Of a stretch of DNA of 64,000 nt, positions 33,846 through 43,279 are shown piece after piece. This DNA comes from Streptomyces katrae. GTDB lineage: Bacteria > Actinomycetota > Actinomycetes > Streptomycetales > Streptomycetaceae. The notes below the pieces were generated by a model, which was given only the letters and a program-made list of their open reading frames with translations, searched no databases and was not told the origin of the DNA. The stretch covers positions 5,369,560 to 5,433,559 of the forward strand of contig NZ_CP020042.1 in the NCBI RefSeq assembly GCF_002028425.1, written 5' to 3'. Numbering within the stretch: the stretch's first letter is position 1; each line of letters opens with the position of its first letter. Both the position numbers and the translations under genes were made by a program.

Positions 33846-34939
33846 CCGAGAACCAGAACAACGGCGCGCCCGCCTTCGTGCCCGAGCAGGCAGGCCCCGG
33901 CGACGGGGCGCCCTTCCTGTCCGTGCGCGACCTGAAGGTGCACTTCCCCACCGACGACGGCCTCGTGAAGTCCGTCGACGGCCTCTCCTTCGACCTCGAA
34001 CGCGGCAAGACCCTCGGCATCGTGGGCGAGTCCGGCTCCGGCAAGTCCGTCACCTCGCTCGCCATCATGGGCCTGCACCGCACCGGGAACGCCCGCAGCC
34101 GCCCGCACATCTCGGGCGAGGTCGTCCTCGACGGCGAGGAACTCGTCGGCGCCGACGCCGACCACGTCCGCCGGCTGCGCGGCCGCAAGATGGCGATGGT
34201 CTTCCAGGACCCGCTCTCCGCCATGCACCCGTACTACTCGGTGGGCAAGCAGATCATCGAGGCCTACCGGACCCACCACGACGTCGACAAGAAGACAGCC
34301 CGCACCCGGGCCGTCGAGATGCTCGACCGCGTCGGCATCCCCGAGCCCCACCGGCGCGTGGACGCCTACCCCCACGAGTTCTCCGGCGGCATGCGCCAGC
34401 GCGCCATGATCGCCATGGCCCTGGTCAACAACCCCGAACTGCTCATCGCGGACGAGCCGACCACCGCCCTCGACGTCACCGTCCAGGCGCAGATCCTCGA
34501 CCTGATCCGCGACCTGCAGAAGGAGTTCGGCTCCGCGGTCATCATGATCACGCACGACCTCGGCGTGGTCGCCGAGATGGCCGACGACCTCCTCGTGATG
34601 TACGGCGGCCGCTGCGTCGAGCGGGGCTCCGCCGAGAAGGTCTTCTACGAGCCCCGCCACCCCTACACCTGGGGCCTGCTCGGCTCCATGCCGCGCATCG
34701 ACCGCGACCAGACCGACCGGCTCATCCCGGTCAAGGGCTCGCCGCCCAGCCTCATCAACATCCCGAGCGGCTGCGCCTTCAACCCCCGGTGCCCCTACGC
34801 CGACGTGCCCAAGGGCGGCATCACCCGCACCCAGCGCCCCGAGCTGACCGAGGACGGCAGCCGGCACTGGTCCGCCTGCCACATGTCGCAGGAGGAGCGG
34901 ACCCGGATCTGGACCGAAGAGATTGCGCCGAAGCTGTGA
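33842..34939 (+). CDS. Peptide ABC transporter ATP-binding protein (DppD/OppD type)
   Basis: A 365-residue ATPase. Walker A is GESGSGKS, signature [15 protein letters not shown], Walker [15 protein letters not shown] and switch His in MITHDLGVV. The C-terminal oligopeptide-transporter extension ends in [12 protein letters not shown] plus a later Cys, the pattern that ligates an iron-sulfur cluster in some DppD proteins. The start overlaps the permease stop by 4 bp, and the stop overlaps the next ATPase start by 4 bp, so subunit synthesis is coupled. Confidence 0.95.
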   Translation: MTENQNNGAPAFVPEQAGPGDGAPFLSVRDLKVHFPTDDGLVKSVDGLSFDLERGKTLGIVGESGSGKSVTSLAIMGLHRTGNARSRPHISGEVVLDGEELVGADADHVRRLRGRKMAMVFQDPLSAMHPYYSVGKQIIEAYRTHHDVDKKTARTRAVEMLDRVGIPEPHRRVDAYPHEFSGGMRQRAMIAMALVNNPELLIADEPTTALDVTVQAQILDLIRDLQKEFGSAVIMITHDLGVVAEMADDLLVMYGGRCVERGSAEKVFYEPRHPYTWGLLGSMPRIDRDQTDRLIPVKGSPPSLINIPSGCAFNPRCPYADVPKGGITRTQRPELTEDGSRHWSACHMSQEERTRIWTEEIAPKL

Positions 34940-36039
34940 CCGATGCGACCGACATGAACAAGGACTCCGCCAAGGACTCCGCCAAGGACTCCGCGCAGGC
35001 CGCCGAGGCCGACGCGCTCCTGAAGGTGACCGGACTGGTCAAGCACTTCCCACTCAACAAGGGGCTGCTGCGCCGGGAGAGCGGGGCGGTCAAGGCCGTC
35101 GACGGGATCGACTTCGAGGTCCGGCGCGGCGAGACCCTCGGCGTCGTCGGCGAGTCCGGCTGCGGCAAGTCGACGATGGGCCGCCTCATCACCCGCCTGC
35201 TGGAGCCGACCGGCGGCCGCATCGAGTTCGAGGGCCGGGACATCACCCACCTCGGCGTCTCCCAGATGCGCCCGCTGCGCCGCGACGTGCAGATGATCTT
35301 CCAGGACCCCTACGGCTCCCTGAACCCGCGCCACACGGTCGGCGCGATCGTCTCGGCCCCCTTCAACCTCCAGGGGGTCACTCCGGAAGGCGGGGTCAAG
35401 GCGGAGGTCCAGCGCCTCCTGTCCCTGGTCGGCCTGAACCCGGAGCACTACAACCGCTACCCGCACGAGTTCTCCGGCGGCCAGCGCCAGCGCATCGGCA
35501 TCGCCCGCGCCCTGGCCCTCAAGCCGAAGCTCGTCGTCGCGGACGAGCCGGTCTCGGCACTGGACGTCTCGATCCAGGCCCAGGTGGTCAACCTGCTGGA
35601 CGACCTCCAGCAGGAGCTCGGCCTCACGTACGTGATCATCGCGCACGACCTCTCGGTCATCCGGCACGTCTCGGACCGCATCGCGGTGATGTACCTCGGC
35701 AAGATCGTGGAGCTGGCCGACCGCAAGTCCCTGTACGAGTCCCCGATGCACCCGTACACGAACGCCCTGCTCTCCGCCGTCCCGGTCCCGGACCCCAGGC
35801 GCCGCGGGGTCAAGAGCGGCCGCATCCTCCTCAAGGGCGACGTCCCCTCCCCGATCTCCCCGCCGCCCGGCTGCCGTTTCCACACGCGCTGCTGGAAGGC
35901 CACGGAGGTCTGCAAGACCCAGGACCCGCCGCTGGTCGCCCTCAAGACGGGCCACCAGGTGGCCTGCCACCACCCGGAGAACGCCCCGGCGACGGCGGAA
36001 TCCAGCCCCGCCGACGCCCCCAGCCCCGCCGGCGTCTGA
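34936..36039 (+). CDS. Peptide ABC transporter ATP-binding protein (DppF/OppF type)
   Basis: A 367-residue ATPase. Walker A is [11 protein letters not shown], signature [15 protein letters not shown], Walker [15 protein letters not shown]. The C-terminal segment [18 protein letters not shown] matches the OppF extension. The N-terminus is odd: [18 protein letters not shown], from a 12-bp tandem repeat, precedes the ABC domain and is probably a flexible leader. GTG 34936 overlaps the previous stop. It ends the five-gene importer operon. Confidence 0.95.
   Translation: MTDATDMNKDSAKDSAKDSAQAAEADALLKVTGLVKHFPLNKGLLRRESGAVKAVDGIDFEVRRGETLGVVGESGCGKSTMGRLITRLLEPTGGRIEFEGRDITHLGVSQMRPLRRDVQMIFQDPYGSLNPRHTVGAIVSAPFNLQGVTPEGGVKAEVQRLLSLVGLNPEHYNRYPHEFSGGQRQRIGIARALALKPKLVVADEPVSALDVSIQAQVVNLLDDLQQELGLTYVIIAHDLSVIRHVSDRIAVMYLGKIVELADRKSLYESPMHPYTNALLSAVPVPDPRRRGVKSGRILLKGDVPSPISPPPGCRFHTRCWKATEVCKTQDPPLVALKTGHQVACHHPENAPATAESSPADAPSPAGV
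34959..34994 (+). repeat. In-frame 12-bp tandem repeat (three units)
   Basis: CAAGGACTCCGC repeats three times, encoding Lys-Asp-Ser-Ala units near the N-terminus of the second ATPase. The unit length keeps the frame, so copy number may vary between strains. Confidence 0.75.
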
Positions 36040-36041
36040 AG

Positions 36042-36110
36042 CGGAAACGGTGAAAGGGCGGGTCGGGGACCGCTCCGCGCAGCGGCCCCCGACCCGACCC
36101 GCCCCACCCA
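36042..36110. repeat. Dispersed intergenic palindromic repeat, copy B
   Basis: GGTGAAAGGGCGGGTCGGGG, then ACCGCTCCGCGCAGCGGCCC; an imperfect inverted repeat shares the GCTCCGCGCAGCGG core with copies at 27556 and 50160. It lies directly after the ABC operon and is a likely terminator. Confidence 0.65.
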
Positions 36111-36160
36111 CCGGCGGAGCCCCTGGCAGGCGCGCCCCGCCCGCCGGGCGACAATGAGAC

Positions 36161-36817
36161 GTGCTCCACGATCTCTTCCCGCCCGGCATCCAGCACGCTC
36201 TGGACCTCGCGGGCATCTTCGTCTTCGCCCTGGCCGGCGCCCTCCTCGCCGTCCGCAAGAACTTCGACGTCTTCGGCATCGCCGTGCTCGCCCTCGTCAC
36301 CGCCCTCGGCGGCGGTCTCTTCCGCGACCTGTGCATCGGCGCCGTCCCGCCCGCCGCCTTCAGCGAGCTCAGCTTCTTCGTGACGCCGCTGCTCGCCGCC
36401 GCGCTGGTCTTCTTCCTCCACCCCGAGGTCCAGCGCATCAACCGGGCCATCAACGTCTGTGACGCAGCCGGCCTCGGCCTGTTCTGCGTGTCCGGCACCA
36501 CCAAGGCCTACGAGTACGGCCTCGGCCTGACCTCCTCCGCCGCCCTGGGCGTGGCCACCGCCGTCGGCGGCGGCGTCCTGCGCGACGTCATCGCCAACGA
36601 GGTGCCCTCGCTGCTGCGCGACCGCGAGATGTACGCCGTCCCCGCCGTGGTCGGCGCCTCGATGGTGGCCCTCTTCATCAGCTTCGACGTGCTGAACCCC
36701 CTGACGAGCGCCCTGGCGACCGTCACCACCTTCGTTCTGCGCATCCTGGCGATGCAGTTCCACTGGCGGGCCCCGCTGGCCTGGAACCGCCGCTCCTCGG
36801 TGGCCGAAGAACCCTAG
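36161..36817 (+). CDS. TRIC-type cation channel family membrane protein (UPF0126/YadS-like)
   Basis: A 218-residue membrane protein with about seven hydrophobic helices and an internal repeat. The twin glycine motifs ALGGGLFRDLCIG (about residues 48-60) and AVGGGVLRDVIAN (about 133-145) correspond to the two TRIC repeats. Prokaryotic TRIC homologues form trimeric potassium/monovalent cation channels. GTG start at 36161. No functional partner is adjacent. Confidence 0.88.
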   Translation: MLHDLFPPGIQHALDLAGIFVFALAGALLAVRKNFDVFGIAVLALVTALGGGLFRDLCIGAVPPAAFSELSFFVTPLLAAALVFFLHPEVQRINRAINVCDAAGLGLFCVSGTTKAYEYGLGLTSSAALGVATAVGGGVLRDVIANEVPSLLRDREMYAVPAVVGASMVALFISFDVLNPLTSALATVTTFVLRILAMQFHWRAPLAWNRRSSVAEEP

Positions 36818-36877
36818 GTCCTCCACCCCCAAAACAAAAGCTACCGCTTAGTAGCTTCCGCGTGTACCGTCGTTTTC

Positions 36878-37729
36878 ATGTCACATGCAGCGGCCAAGGC
36901 ATCCATCGGCGACAGCGAATTCGACCGCGACACCACCATCACGCCCCGCGCGGGCGAGCCCGGGGTGTACGACGCGGAACTCTCCGCCGGCTGGACGATC
37001 ATCACCGCCGTCAACGGCGGCTACCTGCTGGCCCTGGTCGGCCGGGCCCTGTCGGCGGCCCTGCCGCACCCGGACCCCTTCACGGTCTCGGCCCACTACC
37101 TGACCTCCTCCGTGCCCGGCCCCGCCGTGATCCGCACCGAGGTCGTCAGGGTCGGCCGCACCCTCTCCACCGGCCAGGCCTCCCTCTTCCAGTACGACGA
37201 GAACGGCGCCGAGGTCGAGCGCATCCGCGTCCTCGCCTCGTACGGCGACCTCGCGACGCTCCCCGACAGCGTCCACACCGTGGCCCGGCCGCCCGTCATG
37301 CCCGCCTACGAGGACTGCCTCGGCGCCGAGGCCGGGCCGGCCCCGATCCCGGGCAGCAGCGCCATCGTGGACCGGCTCCGGCTGAGGCTGGACCCGGCGA
37401 CGGCGGGCTGGGCCGTCGGGGCGCCCTCGGGCAAGGGCGAGATGCGGGCCTGGTTCGAGCTGGCCGACGGCCGCGACGCGGACCCCCTGTCCCTGCTCCT
37501 CGCGGTGGACGCCCTTCCCCCGACCGCCTTCGACCTCGGCCTCCTGGGCTGGGCCCCGACAGTCGAACTCACCACCCACATCCGCCACCGCCCCGCCCCC
37601 GGACCCCTGCGCATCGGCATCGTCACCCGCAACCTCGCGGGAGGCTTCCTGGAGGAGGACGCGGAGGTCTGGGACGCGGAGGACCGCCTGGTGGCCCAGT
37701 CCCGCCAGCTGGCCCGCGCACCGCGGTAG
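36878..37729 (+). CDS. Thioesterase family protein (TesB-like double hot-dog)
   Basis: A 283-residue acyl-CoA thioesterase-like protein. The first hot-dog half shows AGWTIITAVNGGYLLALVGR and FTVSAHYLTSSVPGPAVIRT. The second holds GEMRAWFELADGRDADPLSL, LLAVDALPPTAFDLG and LTTHIRHRPAPGPLRI, ending VAQSRQLARAP, the TesB-like close. It likely hydrolyses medium- or long-chain acyl-CoA; substrate uncertain. It begins 60 bp after the TRIC gene and could be a separate transcription unit. Confidence 0.85.
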   Translation: MSHAAAKASIGDSEFDRDTTITPRAGEPGVYDAELSAGWTIITAVNGGYLLALVGRALSAALPHPDPFTVSAHYLTSSVPGPAVIRTEVVRVGRTLSTGQASLFQYDENGAEVERIRVLASYGDLATLPDSVHTVARPPVMPAYEDCLGAEAGPAPIPGSSAIVDRLRLRLDPATAGWAVGAPSGKGEMRAWFELADGRDADPLSLLLAVDALPPTAFDLGLLGWAPTVELTTHIRHRPAPGPLRIGIVTRNLAGGFLEEDAEVWDAEDRLVAQSRQLARAPR

Positions 37730-37823
37730 GGGCCCGCGCGCCCGCCCCGCCCCGCCCCGTGGCCGGACCAACCCGACCCGGGCGGGGCCCGGCGGGCCGG
37801 GCGGCTCGTAGAATCAAAAAACC

Positions 37824-38987
37824 ATGGCCTACCTCGACCACGCCGCGACCACACCGATGCTCCCGGAAGCCGCCGCGGCGATGACCGCGCAGTTCGCCGC
37901 CACCGGTAACGCCTCCTCCCTGCACGCCGCAGGCCGCCGCGCCCGCCGCACCGTCGAGGAGGCCCGCGAAGCCCTCGCCGAAGCGCTCGGCGGCCGCCCC
38001 AGCGAGGTGGTCTTCACCGCCGGCGGCACCGAGGCCGACAACCTCGCCGTCAAGGGGCTCTACTGGGCCCGCCACGACGCCGACCCGGCCCGCACCCGTG
38101 TCCTCGCCAGCCCCGTCGAGCACCACGCCGTCCTCGACGCCGTCCACTGGCTCGCCGAGCACGAAGGGGCCGACGTCGAATACCTGCCCGTCGACTCCTA
38201 CGGCCGCGTCCGCCCCGAGGCCTTCCGCGAGGCCGTCGAGCGCGGCCCCGACGACATCGCCCTGGCCACCGTGATGTGGGCCAACAACGAGATCGGCACC
38301 GTCATGCCGGTCCGCGAGCTGGCCGCCATCGCCCGGGAGCACGGCGTCCCGCTGCACTCGGACGCCGTCCAGGCCGTCGGACAGCTCGACGTCCGCTTCG
38401 GCGACAGCGGCCTCGCCGCGATGACCGTCAGCGGCCACAAGATCGGCGGCCCCTACGGCATCGGCGCGCTGCTCCTCGGCCGCGACCAGAGCCCGGTCCC
38501 CGTCCTGCACGGCGGCGGCCAGGAGCGGCACGTCCGCTCCGGGACCCTCGACGTGCCCGCCATCGCCGCCTTCGCGGTGGCCGCCGTACTCGCCGCCGAG
38601 CGGCGCGAGCGGTTCGCCGCCGAGATCGGCGCGCTCCGCGACGAGCTGGTCCGCGCCGTCCTGGCGGCCGTCCCCGACGCCGTCCTCGGCGGCGACCCCG
38701 AGGACCGGCTCCCGGCCAACGCCCATTTCAGCTTCCCCGGCTGCGAGGGGGACTCCCTGCTGCTGCTCCTGGACGCGCAGGGCATCGAGTGCTCGACCGG
38801 CTCCGCCTGCACCGCGGGCGTCGCCCAGCCCAGCCACGTCCTGCTCGCCACCGGCACCGACCCCCAGCTGGCCCGCGGCACCCTCCGCTTCTCGCTGGGG
38901 CACACCTCCACCAAGGAGGACGTGGCCGCCGTCGCGGCGGCCATCGGCCCGGCGGTGGCCCGCGCCCGCACGGCCGGCCTGAGCTAG
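37824..38987 (+). CDS. Cysteine desulfurase (NifS/IscS family)
   Basis: A 387-residue PLP enzyme that takes sulfur from L-cysteine as a persulfide. The N-terminus is [20 protein letters not shown], the PLP histidine region is [11 protein letters not shown], the Schiff-base lysine is in [15 protein letters not shown] and the catalytic cysteine loop is [19 protein letters not shown]. With mnmA 956 bp downstream, it is the likely sulfur donor for tRNA 2-thiolation. Its TAG stop lies inside the CTAG end of the MITE-like element that follows. Confidence 0.94.
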   Translation: MAYLDHAATTPMLPEAAAAMTAQFAATGNASSLHAAGRRARRTVEEAREALAEALGGRPSEVVFTAGGTEADNLAVKGLYWARHDADPARTRVLASPVEHHAVLDAVHWLAEHEGADVEYLPVDSYGRVRPEAFREAVERGPDDIALATVMWANNEIGTVMPVRELAAIAREHGVPLHSDAVQAVGQLDVRFGDSGLAAMTVSGHKIGGPYGIGALLLGRDQSPVPVLHGGGQERHVRSGTLDVPAIAAFAVAAVLAAERRERFAAEIGALRDELVRAVLAAVPDAVLGGDPEDRLPANAHFSFPGCEGDSLLLLLDAQGIECSTGSACTAGVAQPSHVLLATGTDPQLARGTLRFSLGHTSTKEDVAAVAAAIGPAVARARTAGLS

Positions 38988-39148
38988 TGCTGTGGCCGGA
39001 AAGGTTTGCCGGTTCGCGGTGTCCGGTGCGGTGCATCGCAAGGCGGAGGGCCGCGGCTCGTACTGGACGTACTTGCGCGGTCCGACAACGCAGCGAGGTG
39101 CCGTGCCGGGCGCCGTGAGGCGGTGAACCTTTCCGGTCACAGCACTAG
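38984..39148. mobile_element. MITE-like 165-bp element with 23-bp terminal inverted repeats
   Basis: The left end is CTAGTGCTGTGGCCGGAAAG followed by GTT. The right end, read on the reverse strand, is CTAGTGCTGTGACCGGAAAG followed by GTT, giving 23 bases with one mismatch. The interior is also imperfectly self-complementary (GGTGTCCGGTGCGGTGC against GGCGCCCGGCACGGCAC), so the whole element could fold into one hairpin. It codes for nothing convincing. The CTAG at each end could be target duplication or part of the repeat. The left CTAG supplies the stop codon of the cysteine desulfurase. Confidence 0.85.
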
Positions 39149-39205
39149 GCCGGGCCGGGCAGGGCCGGCCCCAGGTCGGCCATCCCGGCCCGGCCGCCGT
39201 AGGCC

Positions 39206-39883
39206 CTAGCCGGACTTGGGGGGACCGGTCCGGGCCAGTTCCTCCCGGACCATGCGCAGGTAGCGGTCCCAGTCCCAGTGCGGTCCCGGGTCGGTGTGGT
39301 CGGCGCCCGGGACCTCCGAGTGCCCCAGGAGGTGCTTGCGGTCCACCGGTATGCCGTACCTCCGGCAGACGTCCGCCGCCAGCCGCGCCGACGCCGCGTA
39401 CAGCGCGTCCGTGAAGTCCTGCGGGCGGTCGATGAAGCCCTCGTGCTCGATGCCGATGCTGCGCTCGTTCATGGACCGGTTCCCGGCATGGAAGGCGACG
39501 TCCAGCTCGCGGACCATCTGCTCCACATGCCCGTCCTGGCGGACTATGTAGTGCGCCGACGCCTTGTGGAACGGATTCTGGAAAGCGCCCACCGACGAGG
39601 CGAAGTCCCCCTGCGTGACATGCACGACGATCCGGTCCACCCGGTAGTCGTCGGGCCGGTCCGCCAGCCTCCAGTTCGCCGGCGAGGCCGCCGTCCAGCC
39701 CACCCCCGGGAAGTCCACCGCCCCCTCGACGCGCGGCTTGCTCACCCCCGGCAGTAGCCACCAGGCCCGCCTGATCTCGTCCTGCGCCGCCAGGGCCCCC
39801 ACCGCGAGCGCCCCGAGCCCGCCGAACAGCACCGCCCGCCGGGTCCGGCCCCCGCCCTTCCCCTTCTCGGCCATGTGATCCAC
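39206..39883 (-). CDS. N-acetylmuramoyl-L-alanine amidase (Amidase_2), Tat-exported
   Basis: A 225-residue peptidoglycan amidase cleaving the MurNAc-L-Ala bond. The N-terminus RTRRAVLFGGLGALAVGALA is a twin-arginine signal. The Amidase_2 domain has the first zinc His in RIVVHVTQG, then ASAHYIVRQDGHVEQMV, ERSIGIEHEGF, and LLGHSEVPGADHTDPGPHWD with the remaining ligands. ATG 39883 or 39874 may start translation. It is divergent from mnmA; cell-wall turnover is the likely role. Confidence 0.92.
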   Translation of the reverse strand: MDHMAEKGKGGGRTRRAVLFGGLGALAVGALAAQDEIRRAWWLLPGVSKPRVEGAVDFPGVGWTAASPANWRLADRPDDYRVDRIVVHVTQGDFASSVGAFQNPFHKASAHYIVRQDGHVEQMVRELDVAFHAGNRSMNERSIGIEHEGFIDRPQDFTDALYAASARLAADVCRRYGIPVDRKHLLGHSEVPGADHTDPGPHWDWDRYLRMVREELARTGPPKSG

Positions 39884-39942
39884 CCCCCACCGCCGATAAC
39901 GCGCTGTGACCCCGCGCGGTTCCCCGTACCCTGGAAGGCGCT

Positions 39943-41088
39943 ATGACTGAGAACCTGCCGCGCACAGCCCGCCCCCTCCGCGTCCTCGCCGCCATGTCCG
40001 GCGGCGTGGACTCCGCCGTCGCCGCCGCGCGCGCGGTCGAGGCCGGGCACGACGTCACGGGCGTCCACCTGGCGCTCTCCGCGAACCCGCAGTCCTTCCG
40101 GACCGGCGCCCGCGGCTGCTGCACCATCGAGGACTCGCGCGACGCCCGCCGCGCCGCCGACGTCATCGGCATCCCCTTCTACTGCTGGGACCTCGCCGAG
40201 CGCTTCCGCGAGGACGTCGTCGAGGACTTCGTCGCCGAGTACGAGGCCGGGCGCACCCCGAACCCGTGCCTGCGCTGCAACGAGAAGATCAAGTTCGCGG
40301 CCCTCCTCGACAAGGCCCTCGCCCTCGGCTTCGACGCCGTGTGCACCGGCCACTACGCGACCATCGTGGAGAAGGAGGACGGCACGCGCGAGATGCACCG
40401 TGCCTCCGACCTTGCCAAGGACCAGTCCTACGTCCTCGGCGTCCTCGACGAGAAGCAGCTGGCCCACGCCCTCTTCCCGCTCGGCGACACCGTCACCACC
40501 AAGGACGAGATCCGTGCCGAGGCCGAGCGCCGCGGCCTGGCCGTGGCGAAGAAGCCCGACAGCCACGACATCTGCTTCATCGCCGACGGAGACACCCAGG
40601 GCTTCCTCGCCAAGCGCCTCGGCAAGGCCGAGGGGGACATCGTCGACGAGGCGACCGGCCAGAAGGTCGGCACCCACGACGGGGCCTACGGCTTCACCAT
40701 CGGCCAGCGCAAGGGCCTGCGCATCGGCCACCCGGCCCCCGACGGCAAGCCCCGCTACGTCCTCGACATCTCCCCGGTGAACAACACCGTCACCGTCGGC
40801 CCCGCCGAGGCCCTCGACGTCACCGCGCTCACCGCGATCCGCCCCCGCTGGTGCGGCGCCACCGAGGCCGCCGCGGGCACCTACACCGCCCAGCTGCGCG
40901 CCCACGGCGGCGAGACCGAGGTCTTCGCCGAGGTCGTGGACGGCGAGCTGCGCGTCCGCTTCACCGAGCCGGTCCGCGGCGTGGCCCCCGGCCAGGCGAT
41001 CGTGCTCTACGACGGCACCCGCGTGGTCGGCTCCGCCACCATCGCCACCACCACCCGGGCCACGACCGCAGCCTCCGCCTCCGCCTGA
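39943..41088 (+). CDS. mnmA: tRNA 2-thiouridine(34) synthase MnmA
   Basis: A 381-residue tRNA thiolase making s2U34 in Lys, Glu and Gln tRNAs. The PP-loop is [20 protein letters not shown], the first catalytic Cys is in [12 protein letters not shown] and the second in [18 protein letters not shown]. The C-terminal beta domain includes GQRKGLRIG and RPRWCGATE. It takes sulfur from the cysteine desulfurase family gene upstream, the usual pairing in actinomycetes. Confidence 0.96.
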   Translation: MTENLPRTARPLRVLAAMSGGVDSAVAAARAVEAGHDVTGVHLALSANPQSFRTGARGCCTIEDSRDARRAADVIGIPFYCWDLAERFREDVVEDFVAEYEAGRTPNPCLRCNEKIKFAALLDKALALGFDAVCTGHYATIVEKEDGTREMHRASDLAKDQSYVLGVLDEKQLAHALFPLGDTVTTKDEIRAEAERRGLAVAKKPDSHDICFIADGDTQGFLAKRLGKAEGDIVDEATGQKVGTHDGAYGFTIGQRKGLRIGHPAPDGKPRYVLDISPVNNTVTVGPAEALDVTALTAIRPRWCGATEAAAGTYTAQLRAHGGETEVFAEVVDGELRVRFTEPVRGVAPGQAIVLYDGTRVVGSATIATTTRATTAASASA

Positions 41089-41096
41089 GGCTCGGG

Positions 41097-42020
41097 TCAG
41101 ACCACCGTCAGGACGATCTTGCCGGTGGTCCGGCCCCGCTCGCCGAGCTCGTGGGCGCGGGCGGCCTCCTCCAGCGGGAGGACCGTGTCGATGACGGGCC
41201 GCAGCTTCCCCTCCTCGACCAGTGCGGCGATCTGGACCAGGCCCCGGTAGTCGGGCTCCACCAGCGTCCAGCCGGTGTGGACGCCCTGCGCGTCCGCAGG
41301 GACGTCGTCGGGCGAGGGCAGGGTGACCAGGTGCCCGCCGGGCTTGAGGACCTTCAGCGAGCGGTGCCCGTAGTCCCCGCCGATCGAGTCGATCACCACG
41401 TCCACGTCCGACACCGCCTCGGTGAAGTCCGTGGTCCGGTAGTCGATCAGCTCGTCGGCGCCCAGCTCGCGCAGCAGCCCGTGCTTGCCCGCGCTCGCGG
41501 TGCCGATCACGTACGCCCCGCGCGCCTTGGCGATCTGCACGGCCAGGTGCCCGACCCCGCCGGCCGCGGCGTGCACCAGCACCCGCTGTCCGGCCCCGAC
41601 GCGGGCGGTGTCCACCAGCGCCTGCCAGGCCGTCAGCGCCGCGAGCGGCAGGGCGGCCGCGCCGACGTGGTTGATGCCCTTCGGCTTCCAGACGAACTGC
41701 CGGGCCGGGGCGGTCACGTACTCGGCGTACGCGCCCGCCTGGTGGGGGAAGCGGGGCATGCCGAAGACCTCGTCGCCCGGGCGGAAGAGGGTGACCCCGC
41801 CGCCCACCGCCTCGACGGTCCCGGACACGTCCCAGCCCACCGCCGGGACGGGGCCCCAGGTGATGAGCCCGCCGCTCTCGCGGGTCTTCCAGTCCACCGG
41901 GTTGACCCCGGCCGCGTGGACCCGCACCAGGATCTCGCCCGGCTGGGGTTCCGGCCGGTCGGTCTCGGTCGCGGTGAGCACCTCGGGTCCGCCCCACCGG
42001 CTGACGACGACGGCACGCAT
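41097..42020 (-). CDS. NADP-dependent oxidoreductase, quinone-oxidoreductase-like (zinc-independent MDR)
   Basis: A 307-residue medium-chain dehydrogenase/reductase. The N-terminal GroES-like fold has VRVHAAGVNPVDWKTRESG, and the Rossmann part has VLVHAAAGGVGHLAVQIAKA. Zinc-binding cysteines are absent, as in quinone reductases. The start MRAVVVSRWGGPEVL (42020) has GAGGAGAC upstream; the longer frame to 42119 runs through the divergent promoter. Likely reduces enones or quinones; possibly controlled by the divergent GlxA-type regulator. Confidence 0.9.
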   Translation of the reverse strand: MRAVVVSRWGGPEVLTATETDRPEPQPGEILVRVHAAGVNPVDWKTRESGGLITWGPVPAVGWDVSGTVEAVGGGVTLFRPGDEVFGMPRFPHQAGAYAEYVTAPARQFVWKPKGINHVGAAALPLAALTAWQALVDTARVGAGQRVLVHAAAGGVGHLAVQIAKARGAYVIGTASAGKHGLLRELGADELIDYRTTDFTEAVSDVDVVIDSIGGDYGHRSLKVLKPGGHLVTLPSPDDVPADAQGVHTGWTLVEPDYRGLVQIAALVEEGKLRPVIDTVLPLEEAARAHELGERGRTTGKIVLTVV

Positions 42021-42075
42021 GGATGTCTCCTCTGGTCGTACTGCGGCCCCGTACTGCTGGTACCGGGCCGTCGTG

Positions 42076-42112
42076 CATGGTTTCGCATGGTTTCGCCCGG
42101 GTTCTCCGGGCG
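42076..42112. promoter_or_regulatory. Tandem 10-bp repeat and inverted repeat in the divergent promoter
   Basis: CATGGTTTCG occurs twice back to back (42076-42095), in phase with one DNA turn, followed by CGCCCGG-GTTCT-CCGGGCG (42094-42112). Both lie between an oxidoreductase gene and a regulator gene that diverge, a usual place for an operator. Confidence 0.5.
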
Positions 42113-42184
42113 ACGACACCAGACTGGCGGGCGGAGGAGGCGTATGGTGGTGGCCAGACAGCCACTATGCGACAGGATCTGGCC

Positions 42185-43186
42185 ATGGAGAGCAGCACGC
42201 CCGCACGGCACCGGATCGCGGTCCTCGCCCTGGAGGGCGTCCCGCCCTTCGAGCTCGGCATCCCCTCACGGGTCTTCGGCAACGCCTTCGACAACGCCGG
42301 GCAGCCGCTCTACGAGATCACCGTCTGCACCGCCGACGGGCAGCCCGTCGCCAGCGACGCGGGCTTCACCGTGGGCGTCGCGGCCGGCCCGGAAGCCCTC
42401 GCCGCCGCCGACACCGTGATCATCCCGCCCACCCACGCCATGGACGAGCTCGCGCACGGCGCCCCGCTCCCGCAGGCCCTGGTGGACGCCCTCGCCGCCA
42501 TCCGGCCCGGCACCCGCCTGGTGTCCATCTGCACGGGCTCCTACGTCCTCGCCGCCGCCGGACTCCTCGACGGCCGCCCCGCCACCACCCACTGGCTGCA
42601 CGCCCCCGAGTTCCAGCGGGCCTTCCCGCGCGTCCGGCTGGACGACGAAGTGCTCTTCGTCGACGACGGCGACGTCCTCACCTCCGCCGGAGTCGCCGCG
42701 GGCGTGGACCTCTGCCTCTACCTGGTCCGCCAGGACCACGGCACCGCCGTCGCCAACCGCGCCGCCCGGCTGTGCGTCGTACCGCCCTGGCGCGACGGCG
42801 GGCAGGCCCAGTACATCGACCGCCCCGTCCCCGCCCCCACGGTCGCCACCACCACCGCCACCCGCGCCTGGGCCCTGGAACGGCTCGCCGAGCCGGTCAC
42901 CCTCGCCGAGCTCGCCGCCCACGCCCGGATGAGCCTGCGCACCTTCACCCGGCGCTTCCGCGACGAGGTCGGCATGACCCCCGTCCAGTGGCTCACCGGC
43001 CAGCGCCTGGAGGTCGCCCGCCAGCTGCTGGAGTCCAGCGACCTGCCCGTCGACCTGGTCGCGCACCGGGCGGGCTTCGGCACCGCCAACTCCCTGCGCC
43101 AGCACATGCGCACGGCCCTCGGCGTCTCTCCTGTCGCCTACCGCAGGACCTTCCGGCCCGCCGCCCCGGCCGGCCGGCCCGGATGA
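42185..43186 (+). CDS. GlxA family transcriptional regulator (DJ-1/PfpI + AraC HTH)
   Basis: A 333-residue regulator. The N-terminal DJ-1/PfpI domain (about residues 5-190) includes RIAVLALEGVPPFELGIPSR, the nucleophile-elbow-like VSICTGSYVLAAAGLLDG and DVLTSAGVAAGVDL. The C-terminal AraC HTH pair includes LAAHARMSLRTFTRRFRDEV and VAHRAGFGTANSLRQHMRTA. ATG 42185 is preferred; ATG 42167 is in frame. It probably controls the divergent oxidoreductase; effector unknown. Confidence 0.92.
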   Translation: MESSTPARHRIAVLALEGVPPFELGIPSRVFGNAFDNAGQPLYEITVCTADGQPVASDAGFTVGVAAGPEALAAADTVIIPPTHAMDELAHGAPLPQALVDALAAIRPGTRLVSICTGSYVLAAAGLLDGRPATTHWLHAPEFQRAFPRVRLDDEVLFVDDGDVLTSAGVAAGVDLCLYLVRQDHGTAVANRAARLCVVPPWRDGGQAQYIDRPVPAPTVATTTATRAWALERLAEPVTLAELAAHARMSLRTFTRRFRDEVGMTPVQWLTGQRLEVARQLLESSDLPVDLVAHRAGFGTANSLRQHMRTALGVSPVAYRRTFRPAAPAGRPG

Positions 43187-43279
43187 CCCGCCATGACCCC
43201 GGGGGTAATCGACCGGCCCGCCCCGCCCTGCCAGGATGAGATCAACAAGCCGTCCGGACAAGGGAATCGGGAGCCAGAC

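Noticed and set aside
39006..39209. A 67-codon frame within the MITE-like element
   Set aside because: Arg/Gly/Pro-rich, no start signal, and the element is self-complementary rather than coding.
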